This document shows, piece by piece, positions 8,608 through 17,763 of a stretch of DNA of 64,000 nucleotides. Position 1 is the stretch's first letter, and the number at the start of each line of letters is the position of its first letter. The notes below the pieces were generated by a model. It searched no databases. It saw only the letters and a list, made by a program, of their open reading frames with translations, and was not told the DNA's origin. The position numbers and the translations under genes were made by a program. This stretch comes from an uncultured Syntrophobacterales bacterium (GTDB taxonomy: Bacteria; Desulfobacterota; Syntrophia; Syntrophales; UBA5619). The stretch is from positions 178,626 through 242,625 of the forward strand of contig CAIYSL010000068.1 in assembly GCA_903928915.1 (NCBI GenBank). Reading direction: 5' to 3'.

Positions 8608-9526
8608 CGAACAGGCCGGTTTCGTCGGGGGAACGGTCGTATCCCGGTCGTCGCTCGAGGAGGTACGGAAGTTCTACAATACGGTCGGGGCGGATTGGGG
8701 GAACCGGTACCAGGCCCCCGACGAGAAGGCACCCGATCCCGCGGTCCTGCGGCTTCGCGTCGTGATCAAACTGATCGAGCGGTACGGGTGCGACAACATC
8801 TTCGATGCCGGCTGCGGGGACGCGCCGGTCGTTGCGGAGCTGCTGCGCCGGGGCAAGACGGTCCGCGGGGTCGATTTCTCCGAGGTGCTGGTGAACCGCG
8901 GCAAATCGCTTCTCGAAAAGCAGGGGTTTGACCCCCGCCTGTGCGAAGTCGGGGATGTAACGAACCTTGCCGAACCGGACGGCGCCCATGACACCGTCCT
9001 GTGCCTCGGCGTCCTGCCGCACATCGACCGTATGGACCGGGCAGTCGGGGAGCTGGTGCGCATCACCCGACCGGGGGGGATCCTGATCCTGTCGTTTCGC
9101 AACGACCTGTTCGACCTGTTCACCTTCAACCGCTTCACGGTGGAATTCTTCGCCGACCGGCTTCTGCCGGCAGTTCCCTTCACCCCGGAGGAGCGGGATC
9201 GCGCCCTACGCGGGATCGCCGGCCTGCTGGCCTTTCCCGACCGGCCCGGGGAGAGCCCCGACAGCCCCCATCGGGAATTCTATCGGCTGACCCGGATCAA
9301 CCACAACCCCCTGACTATCGCCGCGGATCTCGAGCCATTCGGCATGACGCACCTGGTGAACGGCTACTACAAGTTTCATCCCCTCCCGCCGCTCCTCCAG
9401 GAGCAATTCCCCAATTTTTCCGAGATCGGCGCACGGATGGATGAAACCCTGAGTTTTTCCTGGCTGGGGATGTTCATGTGCTCGACGTTCATCGCGGTAT
9501 TCCGGAAGAACGGAGGCTGCCGATGA
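8597..9526 (+). CDS. Class I SAM-dependent methyltransferase
   Basis: 309 aa. Motif I is NIFDAGCGDAPVVAELL, with VRGVDFSE as the acidic loop that holds the ribose, and VLCLGVLPHIDRM as motif post-I/II. The C-terminal third (from about residue 190) contains extra helices with an HREFYRLTRINHNP segment often seen in sugar-modifying methyltransferases. The start at 8597 (ATG GAA ATT) is preceded by an AGGAGGAAATGCC site inside the preceding gene. It belongs to the sugar operon and overlaps both neighbours, so it is probably translated by coupling. Substrate unknown. Confidence 0.82.
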   Translation: MEIDEQAGFVGGTVVSRSSLEEVRKFYNTVGADWGNRYQAPDEKAPDPAVLRLRVVIKLIERYGCDNIFDAGCGDAPVVAELLRRGKTVRGVDFSEVLVNRGKSLLEKQGFDPRLCEVGDVTNLAEPDGAHDTVLCLGVLPHIDRMDRAVGELVRITRPGGILILSFRNDLFDLFTFNRFTVEFFADRLLPAVPFTPEERDRALRGIAGLLAFPDRPGESPDSPHREFYRLTRINHNPLTIAADLEPFGMTHLVNGYYKFHPLPPLLQEQFPNFSEIGARMDETLSFSWLGMFMCSTFIAVFRKNGGCR

Positions 9527-10278
9527 GCGGGGGAGACCGGGCCGCGCCCCGCGGAAGGGGCGCGCGGCGCCCAGCGGGGGAGGGGCGCAGAGGCGGGGGG
9601 GACACCGTCCTGATCGTGGCGGCCCATCCCGACGACGAGGTCCTCGGGTGCGGCGGGACCGTGGCCCGGCTGGCAGCGGAGGGCCACGATCCGTACATCG
9701 CGATCCTCGGCGAGGGGGTCACCTCGCGGTACGCGAAGCGCCGGCAGGCGGACCGGGCGATGGTCGAGGCCCTGCGGCAGCAATGCCGTGCGGCGGCAAG
9801 CACGATCGGGGCGCGGGACCTGTTCCTGTACGATCTGCCCGACAACCGGTTCGATACGCTCCCGCTGCTCGAGGTGGTGAAGATCGTGGAAGCCCTGATC
9901 GCCCGGCTGCGGCCGCGGGTCCTATATACGCACCACCCCGGCGACCTGAACGTGGATCATTGCGTCACCTTCCGTGCCGCCTTGACCGCCGCCCGGCCCG
10001 TTCCGGGCTGCGCGGTCCGGGAACTGTACACCTTCGAAACCCCGTCGTCGACGGAGTGGTCGTTTGGGGGAGGGCAACGGTTCAACCCCACGGTATTCGT
10101 CGATATCGGCGCTACGTTGCCGGCAAAGCTCGCCGCCCTTGCGCTGTATGACGGCGAGGTGCGCCCCTTTCCCCACCCGCGGTCGAACGACGCGGTAACG
10201 GCGATCGCCCGCCGCTGGGGGAGCGTAGCAGGGGTCCACGCGGCGGAGGTGTTCGAACTGATCCGGAAGGTGTGCTGA
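9523..10278 (+). CDS. PIG-L/LmbE family zinc deacetylase
   Basis: 251 aa. Contains AAHPDDEVLGCGG, the metal-binding AHPDDE signature, and a second metal His in YTHHPGDLNVDH. The family removes N-acetyl (or other acyl) groups from amino sugars such as GlcNAc-PI or GlcNAc-inositol. The preferred start is ATG 9523, which overlaps the upstream stop as ATGA and has GGAGG at 9512-9516; a 15-residue longer form starting at 9478 has no ribosome site. The first 30 residues are Arg/Gly-rich and probably disordered. In this operon deacetylation would free an amine that the GNAT, hexapeptide or WbqC enzymes could re-acylate. Confidence 0.85.
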   Translation: MSGGDRAAPRGRGARRPAGEGRRGGGDTVLIVAAHPDDEVLGCGGTVARLAAEGHDPYIAILGEGVTSRYAKRRQADRAMVEALRQQCRAAASTIGARDLFLYDLPDNRFDTLPLLEVVKIVEALIARLRPRVLYTHHPGDLNVDHCVTFRAALTAARPVPGCAVRELYTFETPSSTEWSFGGGQRFNPTVFVDIGATLPAKLAALALYDGEVRPFPHPRSNDAVTAIARRWGSVAGVHAAEVFELIRKVC

Positions 10279-10368
10279 GATGCCGGCGGGGACGAGAGAC
10301 AGGCGCCGCGGAGGGGATGGCGATGGCATCGGCAACGGGCCGAATGCCCCGCGAACGAGGGAAGGCAG

Positions 10369-11001
10369 GTGAGGGGAATGGCGGATCAGGAACGGGGGAG
10401 CCGGCAACTCATCGAGGGTGCGCGGATTCATCTGCGGGCCGTTGTCCCGGCCGATGTGACCGACCGGTATTGCCGGTGGATGAATGATCCGGAAGTGGTG
10501 CAATTCTTGGAATCGCGCTTCCAACCGTCGTCGCGGGAAACCATCCTGGCCTATGTGAAAAAGATGGGCGACGCCGCCGATTACCTGTTCCTGGCGATCT
10601 GCCTGAACGAGGGGGGAGTCCATATCGGGAATATCAAGATCGGTCCGATCGACTGGATTCACCGGTTTGCCGATGTTTCGCTCCTGATCGGAGAAAGGGA
10701 CTGGTGGGGGAGGGGGCTGGGAGCGGAGGCGATCGGGCTGGTCGTCGGGTATGCGTTCGAAACCCTGAACCTCCACAAGCTGACCGCCTGTGCCTACCGG
10801 GACAACGTCGGTTCGCTCAGCGCCTTCGCAAAGGCCGGTTTCACGGAAGAGGGGGTTCGGCGGGAGCAGCGGTACTCCGCGGGGCGATACATCGACGACA
10901 TCCTGCTCGGCTTGGTCAACGGCGGCGATGCCGGGGCCGCGCCTCAGGGCGGGCAGCGGCGCGAAAAACGGCCGGGGCCGCGCAGGACGAAGAAGGGATG
11001 A
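10369..11001 (+). CDS. GNAT N-acetyltransferase, PseH/RimJ-like
   Basis: About 210 aa. The RIHLRAVVPADV strand, the WWGRGLGAEAI acetyl-CoA pyrophosphate loop (Q/RxxGxG/A) and the late NVGSLSAFAKAGFTEEGV motif identify a GNAT fold of the RimJ/PseH group. PseH acetylates the C4 amine of the PseC product just before PseG, which fits the operon. The start is either GTG 10369 or ATG 10378 (GAGGGG lies very close to the ATG). The tail after residue 185 is basic and low in complexity. Gene symbol withheld because PseH orthology needs a tree. Confidence 0.75.
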   Translation: MRGMADQERGSRQLIEGARIHLRAVVPADVTDRYCRWMNDPEVVQFLESRFQPSSRETILAYVKKMGDAADYLFLAICLNEGGVHIGNIKIGPIDWIHRFADVSLLIGERDWWGRGLGAEAIGLVVGYAFETLNLHKLTACAYRDNVGSLSAFAKAGFTEEGVRREQRYSAGRYIDDILLGLVNGGDAGAAPQGGQRREKRPGPRRTKKG

Positions 11002-11013
11002 GGGGCGAAAACG

Positions 11014-13497
11014 GTGCGTAAGTGGGAGACGCAGGATCGGAACGGCGGGCAGACTGCGCAGCGGCAAGCGGGCATCAGCGCCTGCATCATCTACCGGGGT
11101 GACGAGCGCCGGCTGCTCCGGAGCATGGCCGAACTGCGCGATCGCTTTGCCGAGACGATCGTGACGAATGCCTCCGGGTCGGGCCTCCCCGCCGGCCTCG
11201 TGACCGATGCGCGGTGCAGATGCGTCGAGCCTTCCGCTGCGTTCCCGGACGACGCCGTCGCTTGCGGGATCGCAGAGGCGCGGGAGGAGTGGGTGTTGAT
11301 CGTCGAAGCGGGCGAGTCGGTTTCCGCCGCGGGATGCGAACGCCTCAAGGAGTTGTGCCGCGCCGGCGCCGCCGATGCGTACCGGCTCCTCTTTCCCGCG
11401 GGGATCGAGGCCGGAGCGCTCGGGGCGTACGCCTGGATGGGCGCCTGGGCGGCAGATGCGCCCCCCCGGGTCGATGCGGCGGGATATGTGCCTTCCGTGG
11501 GCATACGGCTATTTCGGAAAGAGGCGGTCAAAGCGGTTCGCTCCCTTCCCGCGGGAGGACTTCAGGTCGACGTTTGCGCCTCGGCGCGGGTCTTGACCCG
11601 GTGCGACATCGGGCTGCAAGGCGATGGCGGCGCAGATGAAATCTCCGCGTCCGTCGGGGGGGAGGAGGGGCGCCGGAGAAGGGAGCGGGAGGCCTTCCTG
11701 CAAGGCACCGCCCCGCCGGACCGGCTTCCCGAATCCGGCGAGATCGTCGGTCCCGGCGAGATCGGCTATCCGCTGATTTCGGAAGAGGACCTGCCGTCGC
11801 TCGAGGCCGGCCTTGCGCGGGGGTTCGGGCGCGTCGAGATACTGAAATGGGCGATCCATAACGTGATCGAAACGGGGGAATACCGGAAGGCCGTTTCTCT
11901 CGCGCAACAGGCGATCGACCGCCTGCCGCCGAGCCGCGAGTTGTTCGAGATCTGGCACCTCAAAGGAATCGCCCTCTTCCACCAACTGGACCTAGCGGGC
12001 GCCGCGCAGGCGATGCGCAGGGCGCTGGAGCTCAATGGGACGGATTTCAACACCCTTTCCGATCTGGTACGGGTGCACATCGTTTCCGGGGATTTGTCCC
12101 GGGCGCGGGAGGTGCTGGACTCAGCGATCGCCCATCACGGCCGCATGCCGGCAAACGAATACATCAGGCAAGCGCTCGACAGGCGGTCGGAGCGGCCGGT
12201 GACCGTCTCCCTGCTCTTGTTGTGTCGCGACGAGGAACGGTACGTCGCTCGGGCGCTACGGTCGGTTCGCTCGCTCGTCGACGAGATCGTAGCCGTCGAT
12301 ACGGGATCGCAGGACCGGACACGGGACATCCTGCGGGAATACGGCGCACGCGTGGTTCCGTTCCCCTGGACCGACGACTTTGCCGCGGCGCGGAATCACG
12401 GCCTCGCCCAGGTCAGCTGCGATTACGTCTTCTGGATGGATGCGGACGAATTCCTCGCCGACAAGGACCGGCTGTCGTTCCTGGTGTTCAAGAATCTCCT
12501 GCCCCGGAGCGCTGCGGTCGGCGTCGTCTTCGACGTGCGTACACTCGACGGGGACTACGGGATCGACGCCTGGGGGATCCCGCCCCGGATGATCGGAAAG
12601 CGGGTCGCGCTGTTTCCCCATTCGCCGCCGGTACGGTTTCAGGGGCGCGTCTTCGAGAGCGTCGATTCGGCGCTCCAGACCCTGCGCATCCCTCTGCTGT
12701 TCGCCGAAAGCATCGCCATCCGGCACCACCACGATGACGAGGCTGCACGGCGGATCCGCAAGATCGGGGCAATGAGCGGAAGTGCGGGGGATTTGACCGC
12801 AGAGGGGTTGCTCGCGGGGGTGCTCTTCTGGATGGAGGGGGGCGATCTCGAGCGGGCTGGGGAATGGTTCGAGCGCGCCCTCGGGGCGGCAGCCGGAGAG
12901 GACAGGCACCTGCCGACGATCTGCAAGCTGTTTGATGAATGCCGGCAGAAGGGGCTCATGCGCACCAACCCCCGGATATTCGGGAAGCTTCTGTCCACCT
13001 ACGGCACTTCCTATCGGGTGGTCACTCTTCTGGCCGACCATCTGTACGGGCTCGGTGAGTACGACGGGGCTGCAATCCTGCTCCGGCGGTTGGCGGCGGG
13101 AGCGGGCGGCGGGTTCGCCGACCGGCCGGAGACCGATGCCCTCCGGGATAACCGCGTGAAGCTGGCCGCGGCGAGTCTGGAGCGGGGAGACATTGCGACC
13201 TGCGATGCCATGATCGCGCTGCTGGGAGCGGACCGGGAGGGGTCCGACGCGGTTCGCGCGGTGTCGTTCTCCCGGGCGATCAGGACGCGGGACCTCGACG
13301 AGGCGCTCGCCCTTCTGGATGCATGGGTCCGGGAACGAAACATGCCGATCCGGGGCACCATCAACGATTTCACCGACCTGCTTCGCGTCATCGCCGAATG
13401 TGCGGAGGTCATCGCCCGGTACGGTTCGCTCGACGCCGCCCGGATCCTGAACCGATCCGCGCACTACTTCGCCGGAACGATCGCCCAGGTGAGCTGA
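11014..13497 (+). CDS. Glycosyltransferase with two GT2-like domains and TPR
   Basis: 827 aa. The central GT2 domain (about residues 393-600) has VSLLLLCRDEERYV, VDTGSQDRT and the metal-binding DAD in MDADEFL. The N-terminal 190 residues repeat the same order of blocks in a degraded form: ISACIIYRGDERRLL, IVTNASGSG, and VEAGESVS where DAD should be. TPR-like helices lie between (about 270-390, DLAGAAQAMRRALELNG) and after (610-800). SunS/ThnS-type GT2-TPR enzymes glycosylate proteins directly, so this protein is a candidate flagellin glycosyltransferase alongside Maf. Start is GTG 11014, behind an AAGAAGGGATGAGGGG run. Confidence 0.8.
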   Translation: MRKWETQDRNGGQTAQRQAGISACIIYRGDERRLLRSMAELRDRFAETIVTNASGSGLPAGLVTDARCRCVEPSAAFPDDAVACGIAEAREEWVLIVEAGESVSAAGCERLKELCRAGAADAYRLLFPAGIEAGALGAYAWMGAWAADAPPRVDAAGYVPSVGIRLFRKEAVKAVRSLPAGGLQVDVCASARVLTRCDIGLQGDGGADEISASVGGEEGRRRREREAFLQGTAPPDRLPESGEIVGPGEIGYPLISEEDLPSLEAGLARGFGRVEILKWAIHNVIETGEYRKAVSLAQQAIDRLPPSRELFEIWHLKGIALFHQLDLAGAAQAMRRALELNGTDFNTLSDLVRVHIVSGDLSRAREVLDSAIAHHGRMPANEYIRQALDRRSERPVTVSLLLLCRDEERYVARALRSVRSLVDEIVAVDTGSQDRTRDILREYGARVVPFPWTDDFAAARNHGLAQVSCDYVFWMDADEFLADKDRLSFLVFKNLLPRSAAVGVVFDVRTLDGDYGIDAWGIPPRMIGKRVALFPHSPPVRFQGRVFESVDSALQTLRIPLLFAESIAIRHHHDDEAARRIRKIGAMSGSAGDLTAEGLLAGVLFWMEGGDLERAGEWFERALGAAAGEDRHLPTICKLFDECRQKGLMRTNPRIFGKLLSTYGTSYRVVTLLADHLYGLGEYDGAAILLRRLAAGAGGGFADRPETDALRDNRVKLAAASLERGDIATCDAMIALLGADREGSDAVRAVSFSRAIRTRDLDEALALLDAWVRERNMPIRGTINDFTDLLRVIAECAEVIARYGSLDAARILNRSAHYFAGTIAQVS

Positions 13498-13515
13498 ATG
13501 ATACAGGGAGAGACC

Positions 13516-15423
13516 ATGCGATCATCGGTGTTCGAAAAGAACATGCAGGCCCTGGAGACTCGATATCCCGAGCTTTTCCGGCAGGTCTGCACAACGGGCG
13601 CTGCAGGTCCGGCGACCATCGTCCGCACTGGGGCCGCGGATGCCGCAGTGAATCTCCTCTCTCCGGATGATCGGGGGGGCTGCCTCTGGTATGACAACGA
13701 GGACCCGCTGGGCTACTGCCGCCGGTATATTCGTTCCCTCGACCTCGGGTACGCCCCGGTCGTCATTTTTTTGGGTTTCGGCCTCGGGTACCAGGTCCAG
13801 AGTGCCCTGCAGGATTTTTCGCAGCAGCTTTGCATCCAGCATATCGTCATCATAGAAAAGGATCTCACCGTCTTTCGCGCCGCATTGCAGTACCACGATT
13901 TCAGCCGGATCATCACGCATCCGGCAATCCATCTGTTCGTCGGCTGTTCGGCCAGCGAGCTGTTCTTCGCGCTCCGGACCCATTTCGTGAACCACCCGTC
14001 GGTGCTGGAGTATGCGCGGAATCTGAAATTCATCGCCCTGCCGGCCCTACACCGGTTCGAGCCCTCCTATTACGGCGAGGCATATCGGTGCGTAAAGGAC
14101 GCCACGCTCCACATTCTCCAGCACATGGGAAACGATCCCTACGACGCCCTCCTCGGGATCCGCCAGACGGTCGCAAACCTCCGCCCGCTGATCGAAGACC
14201 CGGGGATTGCCGCCTTCCGCGGCTGCTTCCGGGCAAAGCCCGGCATCGTGATCGGCGCCGGTCCCTCGCTGAACAAGAATATCCACCTGCTCAGGGAGGC
14301 GGCCGACAAGGCGGTCCTGATCGCGGTGGACGCGGCCCTGAAGCCGCTGCTGAACGCCGGAGTTCGGCCCCATCTGGTCACGAATATCGAACGGACCGCC
14401 GGCGTGAACGCCTTCTTCTTGAACCTGGGTCGACAGGAGGAGATCTTCTTCGTCTTCTCCCCCGTAGCGGCCCCCGGGACGTACGCCGCCTTCGACGGGC
14501 CGAAGATCATCGCCCACCGGTACGAGAAGCTGATGCAGTGGCTCGCCCTACCCAAAGGAGCGCTCACCGGCGGCCCGCTCGTCTGCAACTTTGCCTTCGA
14601 TATGGCTCAGTACCTGGGGTGCGATCCGATCATCCTGGTCGGACAGGATCTGTCGTTCACCCCCAGCGGGGCGACGCACGCCAGCGGCAACGTGTTCGGA
14701 CAGATCGACGAGTACAAGAGAGATACCCGGGAGGTCGAAGGCAACTATCAGGAACGGCTTCTGACAACGCCATCCTTCGAGGAGGGCAGAAAATCGCTGG
14801 AAGTTCAGGTGCGGCACTATCCGGGTGTCTGCATCAATGCCACCGAAGGCGGCGCCAGGATCAACGGGTGCCGCTTCGTGAGCCTGAGGCGGTCGATCGA
14901 CGCCTATTGCCGGGTCGGGGTCGACGCCGTGAGTATCCTGAAACGGATCTGGACTGCCGAGAAGTCGTGTCAGCAGGACGTATCCGGCGAGCTGAGGCGA
15001 GCAGGTGCGCTCATCGATCAATCGCTTGCCGAGATGGACGCGGCGCTGGACGATTGCCGGAGGGGGCTGGATATGATCGACGCCTTTCTGCGCAGCAATC
15101 CTCTCACCTCGGGCGACGGACCCGACCCGAATGTGGCGGCGGCGATCCGCGCGCTCACCGGAGAACTGAATGAGATACGCGGACGGGTGATCGCCCTCCC
15201 CTCGTTTGCGGTGTTCGAGATGGTCATCCAGGGCTACCACTTCGACCTCGAGATGCGCCGCAACATGGCCCATGAGCAGTTTCGCCGGCGGGAGTTCGCC
15301 GAGTCGAAGTCCTTTCTGCTGCTGAAGGAATGGTTCGCCACGGTCGGCCAGCTCATCCTGTCGACACGGTTTGCCATCGAACGGGCACGGTCGGCCGCAA
15401 TGGCGGAGGCGGGGTGCGCATGA
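13516..15423 (+). CDS. maf: Maf-type motility accessory factor (DUF115/MptE-like)
   Basis: 635 aa. The DUF115 core (about residues 235-430) starts with GIVIGAGPSLNKNIHLL and includes LIAVDAALKPLLNAGVRP and ILVGQDLSFTPSGATHA. In Campylobacter, Helicobacter, Aeromonas and Clostridium, Maf proteins transfer nonulosonic acids to flagellin, and they map next to flagellin and nonulosonate genes as here. ATG 13516 with AGGGAGA just upstream is preferred over ATG 13498, which touches the preceding stop. The C-terminal 150 residues are helical. It is the strongest evidence that the sugar built by this operon ends on flagellin. Confidence 0.85.
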   Translation: MRSSVFEKNMQALETRYPELFRQVCTTGAAGPATIVRTGAADAAVNLLSPDDRGGCLWYDNEDPLGYCRRYIRSLDLGYAPVVIFLGFGLGYQVQSALQDFSQQLCIQHIVIIEKDLTVFRAALQYHDFSRIITHPAIHLFVGCSASELFFALRTHFVNHPSVLEYARNLKFIALPALHRFEPSYYGEAYRCVKDATLHILQHMGNDPYDALLGIRQTVANLRPLIEDPGIAAFRGCFRAKPGIVIGAGPSLNKNIHLLREAADKAVLIAVDAALKPLLNAGVRPHLVTNIERTAGVNAFFLNLGRQEEIFFVFSPVAAPGTYAAFDGPKIIAHRYEKLMQWLALPKGALTGGPLVCNFAFDMAQYLGCDPIILVGQDLSFTPSGATHASGNVFGQIDEYKRDTREVEGNYQERLLTTPSFEEGRKSLEVQVRHYPGVCINATEGGARINGCRFVSLRRSIDAYCRVGVDAVSILKRIWTAEKSCQQDVSGELRRAGALIDQSLAEMDAALDDCRRGLDMIDAFLRSNPLTSGDGPDPNVAAAIRALTGELNEIRGRVIALPSFAVFEMVIQGYHFDLEMRRNMAHEQFRRREFAESKSFLLLKEWFATVGQLILSTRFAIERARSAAMAEAGCA

Positions 15424-15458
15424 CGCAGGTTGCCGGACCATCTCAGGAAGGAGGGCGT

Positions 15459-16460
15459 ATGCAGCACATTGGGCGCGAAGAGTCCGGGGCGGCGGTTCTG
15501 CCGGTGAGACCGGAGGATATCTCCGTCTTCACCGCCTACTTATCGCTTCTCGCCGGGCAGGGCGAGCAGGAGAAATGTCGACGGCTGCTGGGGCCGCTGT
15601 TGGACGTAGTCCGCGCACTCGCCCCTGGGGAGCGCCAGGCGATTCCTTTCCTGGCGGCAGTGTTCCGGCTCGCTGCCGAAAACAGCATCAGGACCGGAGA
15701 GGTGTCGGCGGCCGCCGACCTGTACCGCGAGGGAATCGAGCTGTTTCCCCGTGCCGGCGAGCTGCGTCTCGGGTATGGCGAATGTCTGATCCGTCTCTGC
15801 CGGTTTGCCGCCGCGGAATCGGTGCTGCACGAGCTGGCCGAAGGGAGCGCGGACCCCTCCGCGGAGCTGGAATGTCCGGGCCTCACAACTTATCGGAAGG
15901 ATACGGCCCTGGGAGAACTCCGGCAGAGCCAGGGCTGTCAGGAGGCGGCGCAGGACTTCTTTGCCTCCGCACTCGCGGACAACCCGGCGTGGATTCCGGC
16001 CCACATCGGCATGATCGAGACGGAGATCCTGAAGGGAAACGTGGGCGGGGCGGAACAGTATCTGGCGGCGGTCCTCGAACGGCTGGGACCGGACCCGGCC
16101 CTCCTCCTCGCCGCGGCGGAGAGCGCGCTGATAGCCGCGGACTTCGCGAAGGCAGAGGATTGGGCCGTGCGGCTGCAGGGGGAGCTGCTGGGAGACGACC
16201 GCTTCGAGTACCTTCTGTTCAAGATCGATTTCTTCCGGGGAGACCGGGGGGCGCTGACAAGGGCACCGTACCTGTTGCGGGGGGAAACGGTGGAGACGGA
16301 GGCGGCGCGTGTCTGGCTCCATCGCCTGAACGGGGGGGCGCATGCGGCAGACCCCCGGAGGATACCCGAGGAACTCTGGCGGGATGAGTACGCCACCCTG
16401 GACGCGGCGTGGAGCGGGACGGCCTCCTCAGGCAGGCCGATTGATACGAGGGAGAGATGA
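15459..16460 (+). CDS. TPR-like repeat protein
   Basis: 333 aa, mostly helical hairpins with TPR-like spacing, for example EVSAAADLYREGIELFPRAGELRLGYG and GNVGGAEQYL..., read in pieces. ATG 15459 has an AAGGAGGG site at 15447-15454. An earlier ATG at 15420 overlaps the Maf stop as ATGA and cannot be ruled out. No catalytic motif is visible. The gene overlaps the SPASM-like radical SAM gene by 4 bp, so the two are probably made together; it may present flagellin or the glycosyltransferase. No transmembrane segment or signal peptide is seen. Confidence 0.7.
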   Translation: MQHIGREESGAAVLPVRPEDISVFTAYLSLLAGQGEQEKCRRLLGPLLDVVRALAPGERQAIPFLAAVFRLAAENSIRTGEVSAAADLYREGIELFPRAGELRLGYGECLIRLCRFAAAESVLHELAEGSADPSAELECPGLTTYRKDTALGELRQSQGCQEAAQDFFASALADNPAWIPAHIGMIETEILKGNVGGAEQYLAAVLERLGPDPALLLAAAESALIAADFAKAEDWAVRLQGELLGDDRFEYLLFKIDFFRGDRGALTRAPYLLRGETVETEAARVWLHRLNGGAHAADPRRIPEELWRDEYATLDAAWSGTASSGRPIDTRER

Positions 16461-17446
16461 AGATAGACGAGTGCGGATTTCCGTCCGCGTCGGAACAGGT
16501 GTGCAGGCTGATTCTTACCGAAGACTGCAATGCAACCTGCCCCCACTGCTTCAATGCCAACATGCGCGTGGGCAACCACATGTCGATGGAGACCTTCCGC
16601 CGGGCCCTTGCGCTGGTCAGCGCCCCGGCGATCAAGCTGATGGGGGGGGAGCCGACGCTCCATCCAGACCTGCCCGAGATATTTTCCGCCTGTCACACCG
16701 TCGTTTCCCAGGTGCGGCTGTTCACCAACGGCCTGCAGCAGGAGGTGCTCGCCGGCCTCGACTGGCGGCCGGGCGACACGGTCACCTACAATTTCTTCGT
16801 GGCGAACAAGACGCTGACCAACCAGAATTATCTCTGGCAGCGGGATATCAGCCGCACCTTCCACGTTGTCGTCAATACCCAGACCGATTTTTCACGGCTG
16901 TACCGGAAATTGCGGGCGCTCGCCGGCGTCCTCCGGAAACAGCCGGAAGGGGTGCGGGCCCGTTCGGGGCTGGCAGTAAGCCTGGACACCCAGGAAAACA
17001 TCTTCCTTCACAGACAGGAGTTGCAGAGGATCCTGTACGATGTGGTGCGCAGAGCGAAGCTCTGGGGGTTCCGGAACGTCACCCGCGACCACAACATCCC
17101 GGTCTGTTTCTGGACCGAGGAAGGGATGCGGACCTACTTGGACCGTCACCTCAGCCACAACGCCACCACCGCCTGCATGTCGCCCGCCTGCGCGAGCTGG
17201 ATCGGGATCGACGGAACCGTGCGGCACTGCAATCAGTTCCCGATCCAATGCGGTAGAATCACGGCGGAAACCAGCCGCGCCGACCTGGCCTCCTTCTATC
17301 TGCGGGGGCGGGCCGCCAAACGGGAACTTCTGGCCGCCGACGGCGAATGCCAGCACTGCCGCCATCTGGAGCGATGTCTGGGCGGATGCTTCAAGGCCTA
17401 CCACCTGGACAACCAGGTCAGCCTCCACCGGTTGAAGTGCGCCTGA
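16457..17446 (+). CDS. Radical SAM protein with SPASM-like Cys-rich C-terminus
   Basis: 329 aa. The CNATCPHC motif at about residues 27-34 binds the SAM-cleaving 4Fe-4S cluster, and KLMGGEPTLHP is the conserved GGEP strand. The last 90 residues hold at least nine cysteines in SPASM-like spacing (ACMSPACASW, HCNQFPIQC, ECQHCRHLERCLGGC), fit for one or two auxiliary clusters. SPASM enzymes modify peptides and proteins more often than free sugars, so a post-translational change on flagellin or a chaperone is possible. It is the last gene of the sugar operon, 317 bp before flagellin. Confidence 0.8.
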   Translation: MKIDECGFPSASEQVCRLILTEDCNATCPHCFNANMRVGNHMSMETFRRALALVSAPAIKLMGGEPTLHPDLPEIFSACHTVVSQVRLFTNGLQQEVLAGLDWRPGDTVTYNFFVANKTLTNQNYLWQRDISRTFHVVVNTQTDFSRLYRKLRALAGVLRKQPEGVRARSGLAVSLDTQENIFLHRQELQRILYDVVRRAKLWGFRNVTRDHNIPVCFWTEEGMRTYLDRHLSHNATTACMSPACASWIGIDGTVRHCNQFPIQCGRITAETSRADLASFYLRGRAAKRELLAADGECQHCRHLERCLGGCFKAYHLDNQVSLHRLKCA

Positions 17447-17447
17447 C

Positions 17448-17494
17448 GACTCCCGGAGCCGAATCCTCTTGACCGGACACAAGGTCCGGGAGTC
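17448..17494 (+). terminator. Hairpin after the sugar operon
   Basis: GACTCCCGGA at 17448-17457 pairs exactly with TCCGGGAGTC at 17485-17494, with a 27-base loop that can form a smaller CCGGA/TCCGG stem. It begins 1 base after the radical SAM stop. There is no T tract, so it may be an mRNA 3' stabiliser or a factor-dependent terminator rather than an intrinsic one. The rest of 17447-17763 holds the flagellin promoter and a long 5' leader, with no gene seen. Confidence 0.4.
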
Positions 17495-17577
17495 CACCCG
17501 GGAACGGGGGGGCCTGCCACGGCGCTTCCCGTTTCTCCCTCGGGAACCACATTCCGCTTTCCCCTCCGAAAAGAAAT

Positions 17578-17605
17578 TAAAGCAAACCCCCCTGCCTGCC
17601 GATAA
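17578..17605 (+). promoter_or_regulatory. Sigma28 (FliA) promoter for flagellin
   Basis: TAAA at 17578-17581, 16 bases, then GCCGATAA at 17598-17605, an exact match to the sigma28 -10 element. The enteric consensus has 15 bases between the same elements. It lies about 160 bp before the flagellin ATG, leaving a long untranslated leader. The same 16-base layout recurs before fliD and before the 24748 gene. Confidence 0.8.
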
Positions 17606-17763
17606 TGTGTTCAAAGGCCGGAACGATCCAATACGCGGGGGAAGGAGGGGATGAGCAAAACGGGCCGCACCGGGGATCACGGGCCGGCGGGCAGGGAAGC
17701 CCGCATGCTGTTCGCCGAATGACCGGCGACACTCACACACAAAATCAAGGAGGATGACATACC

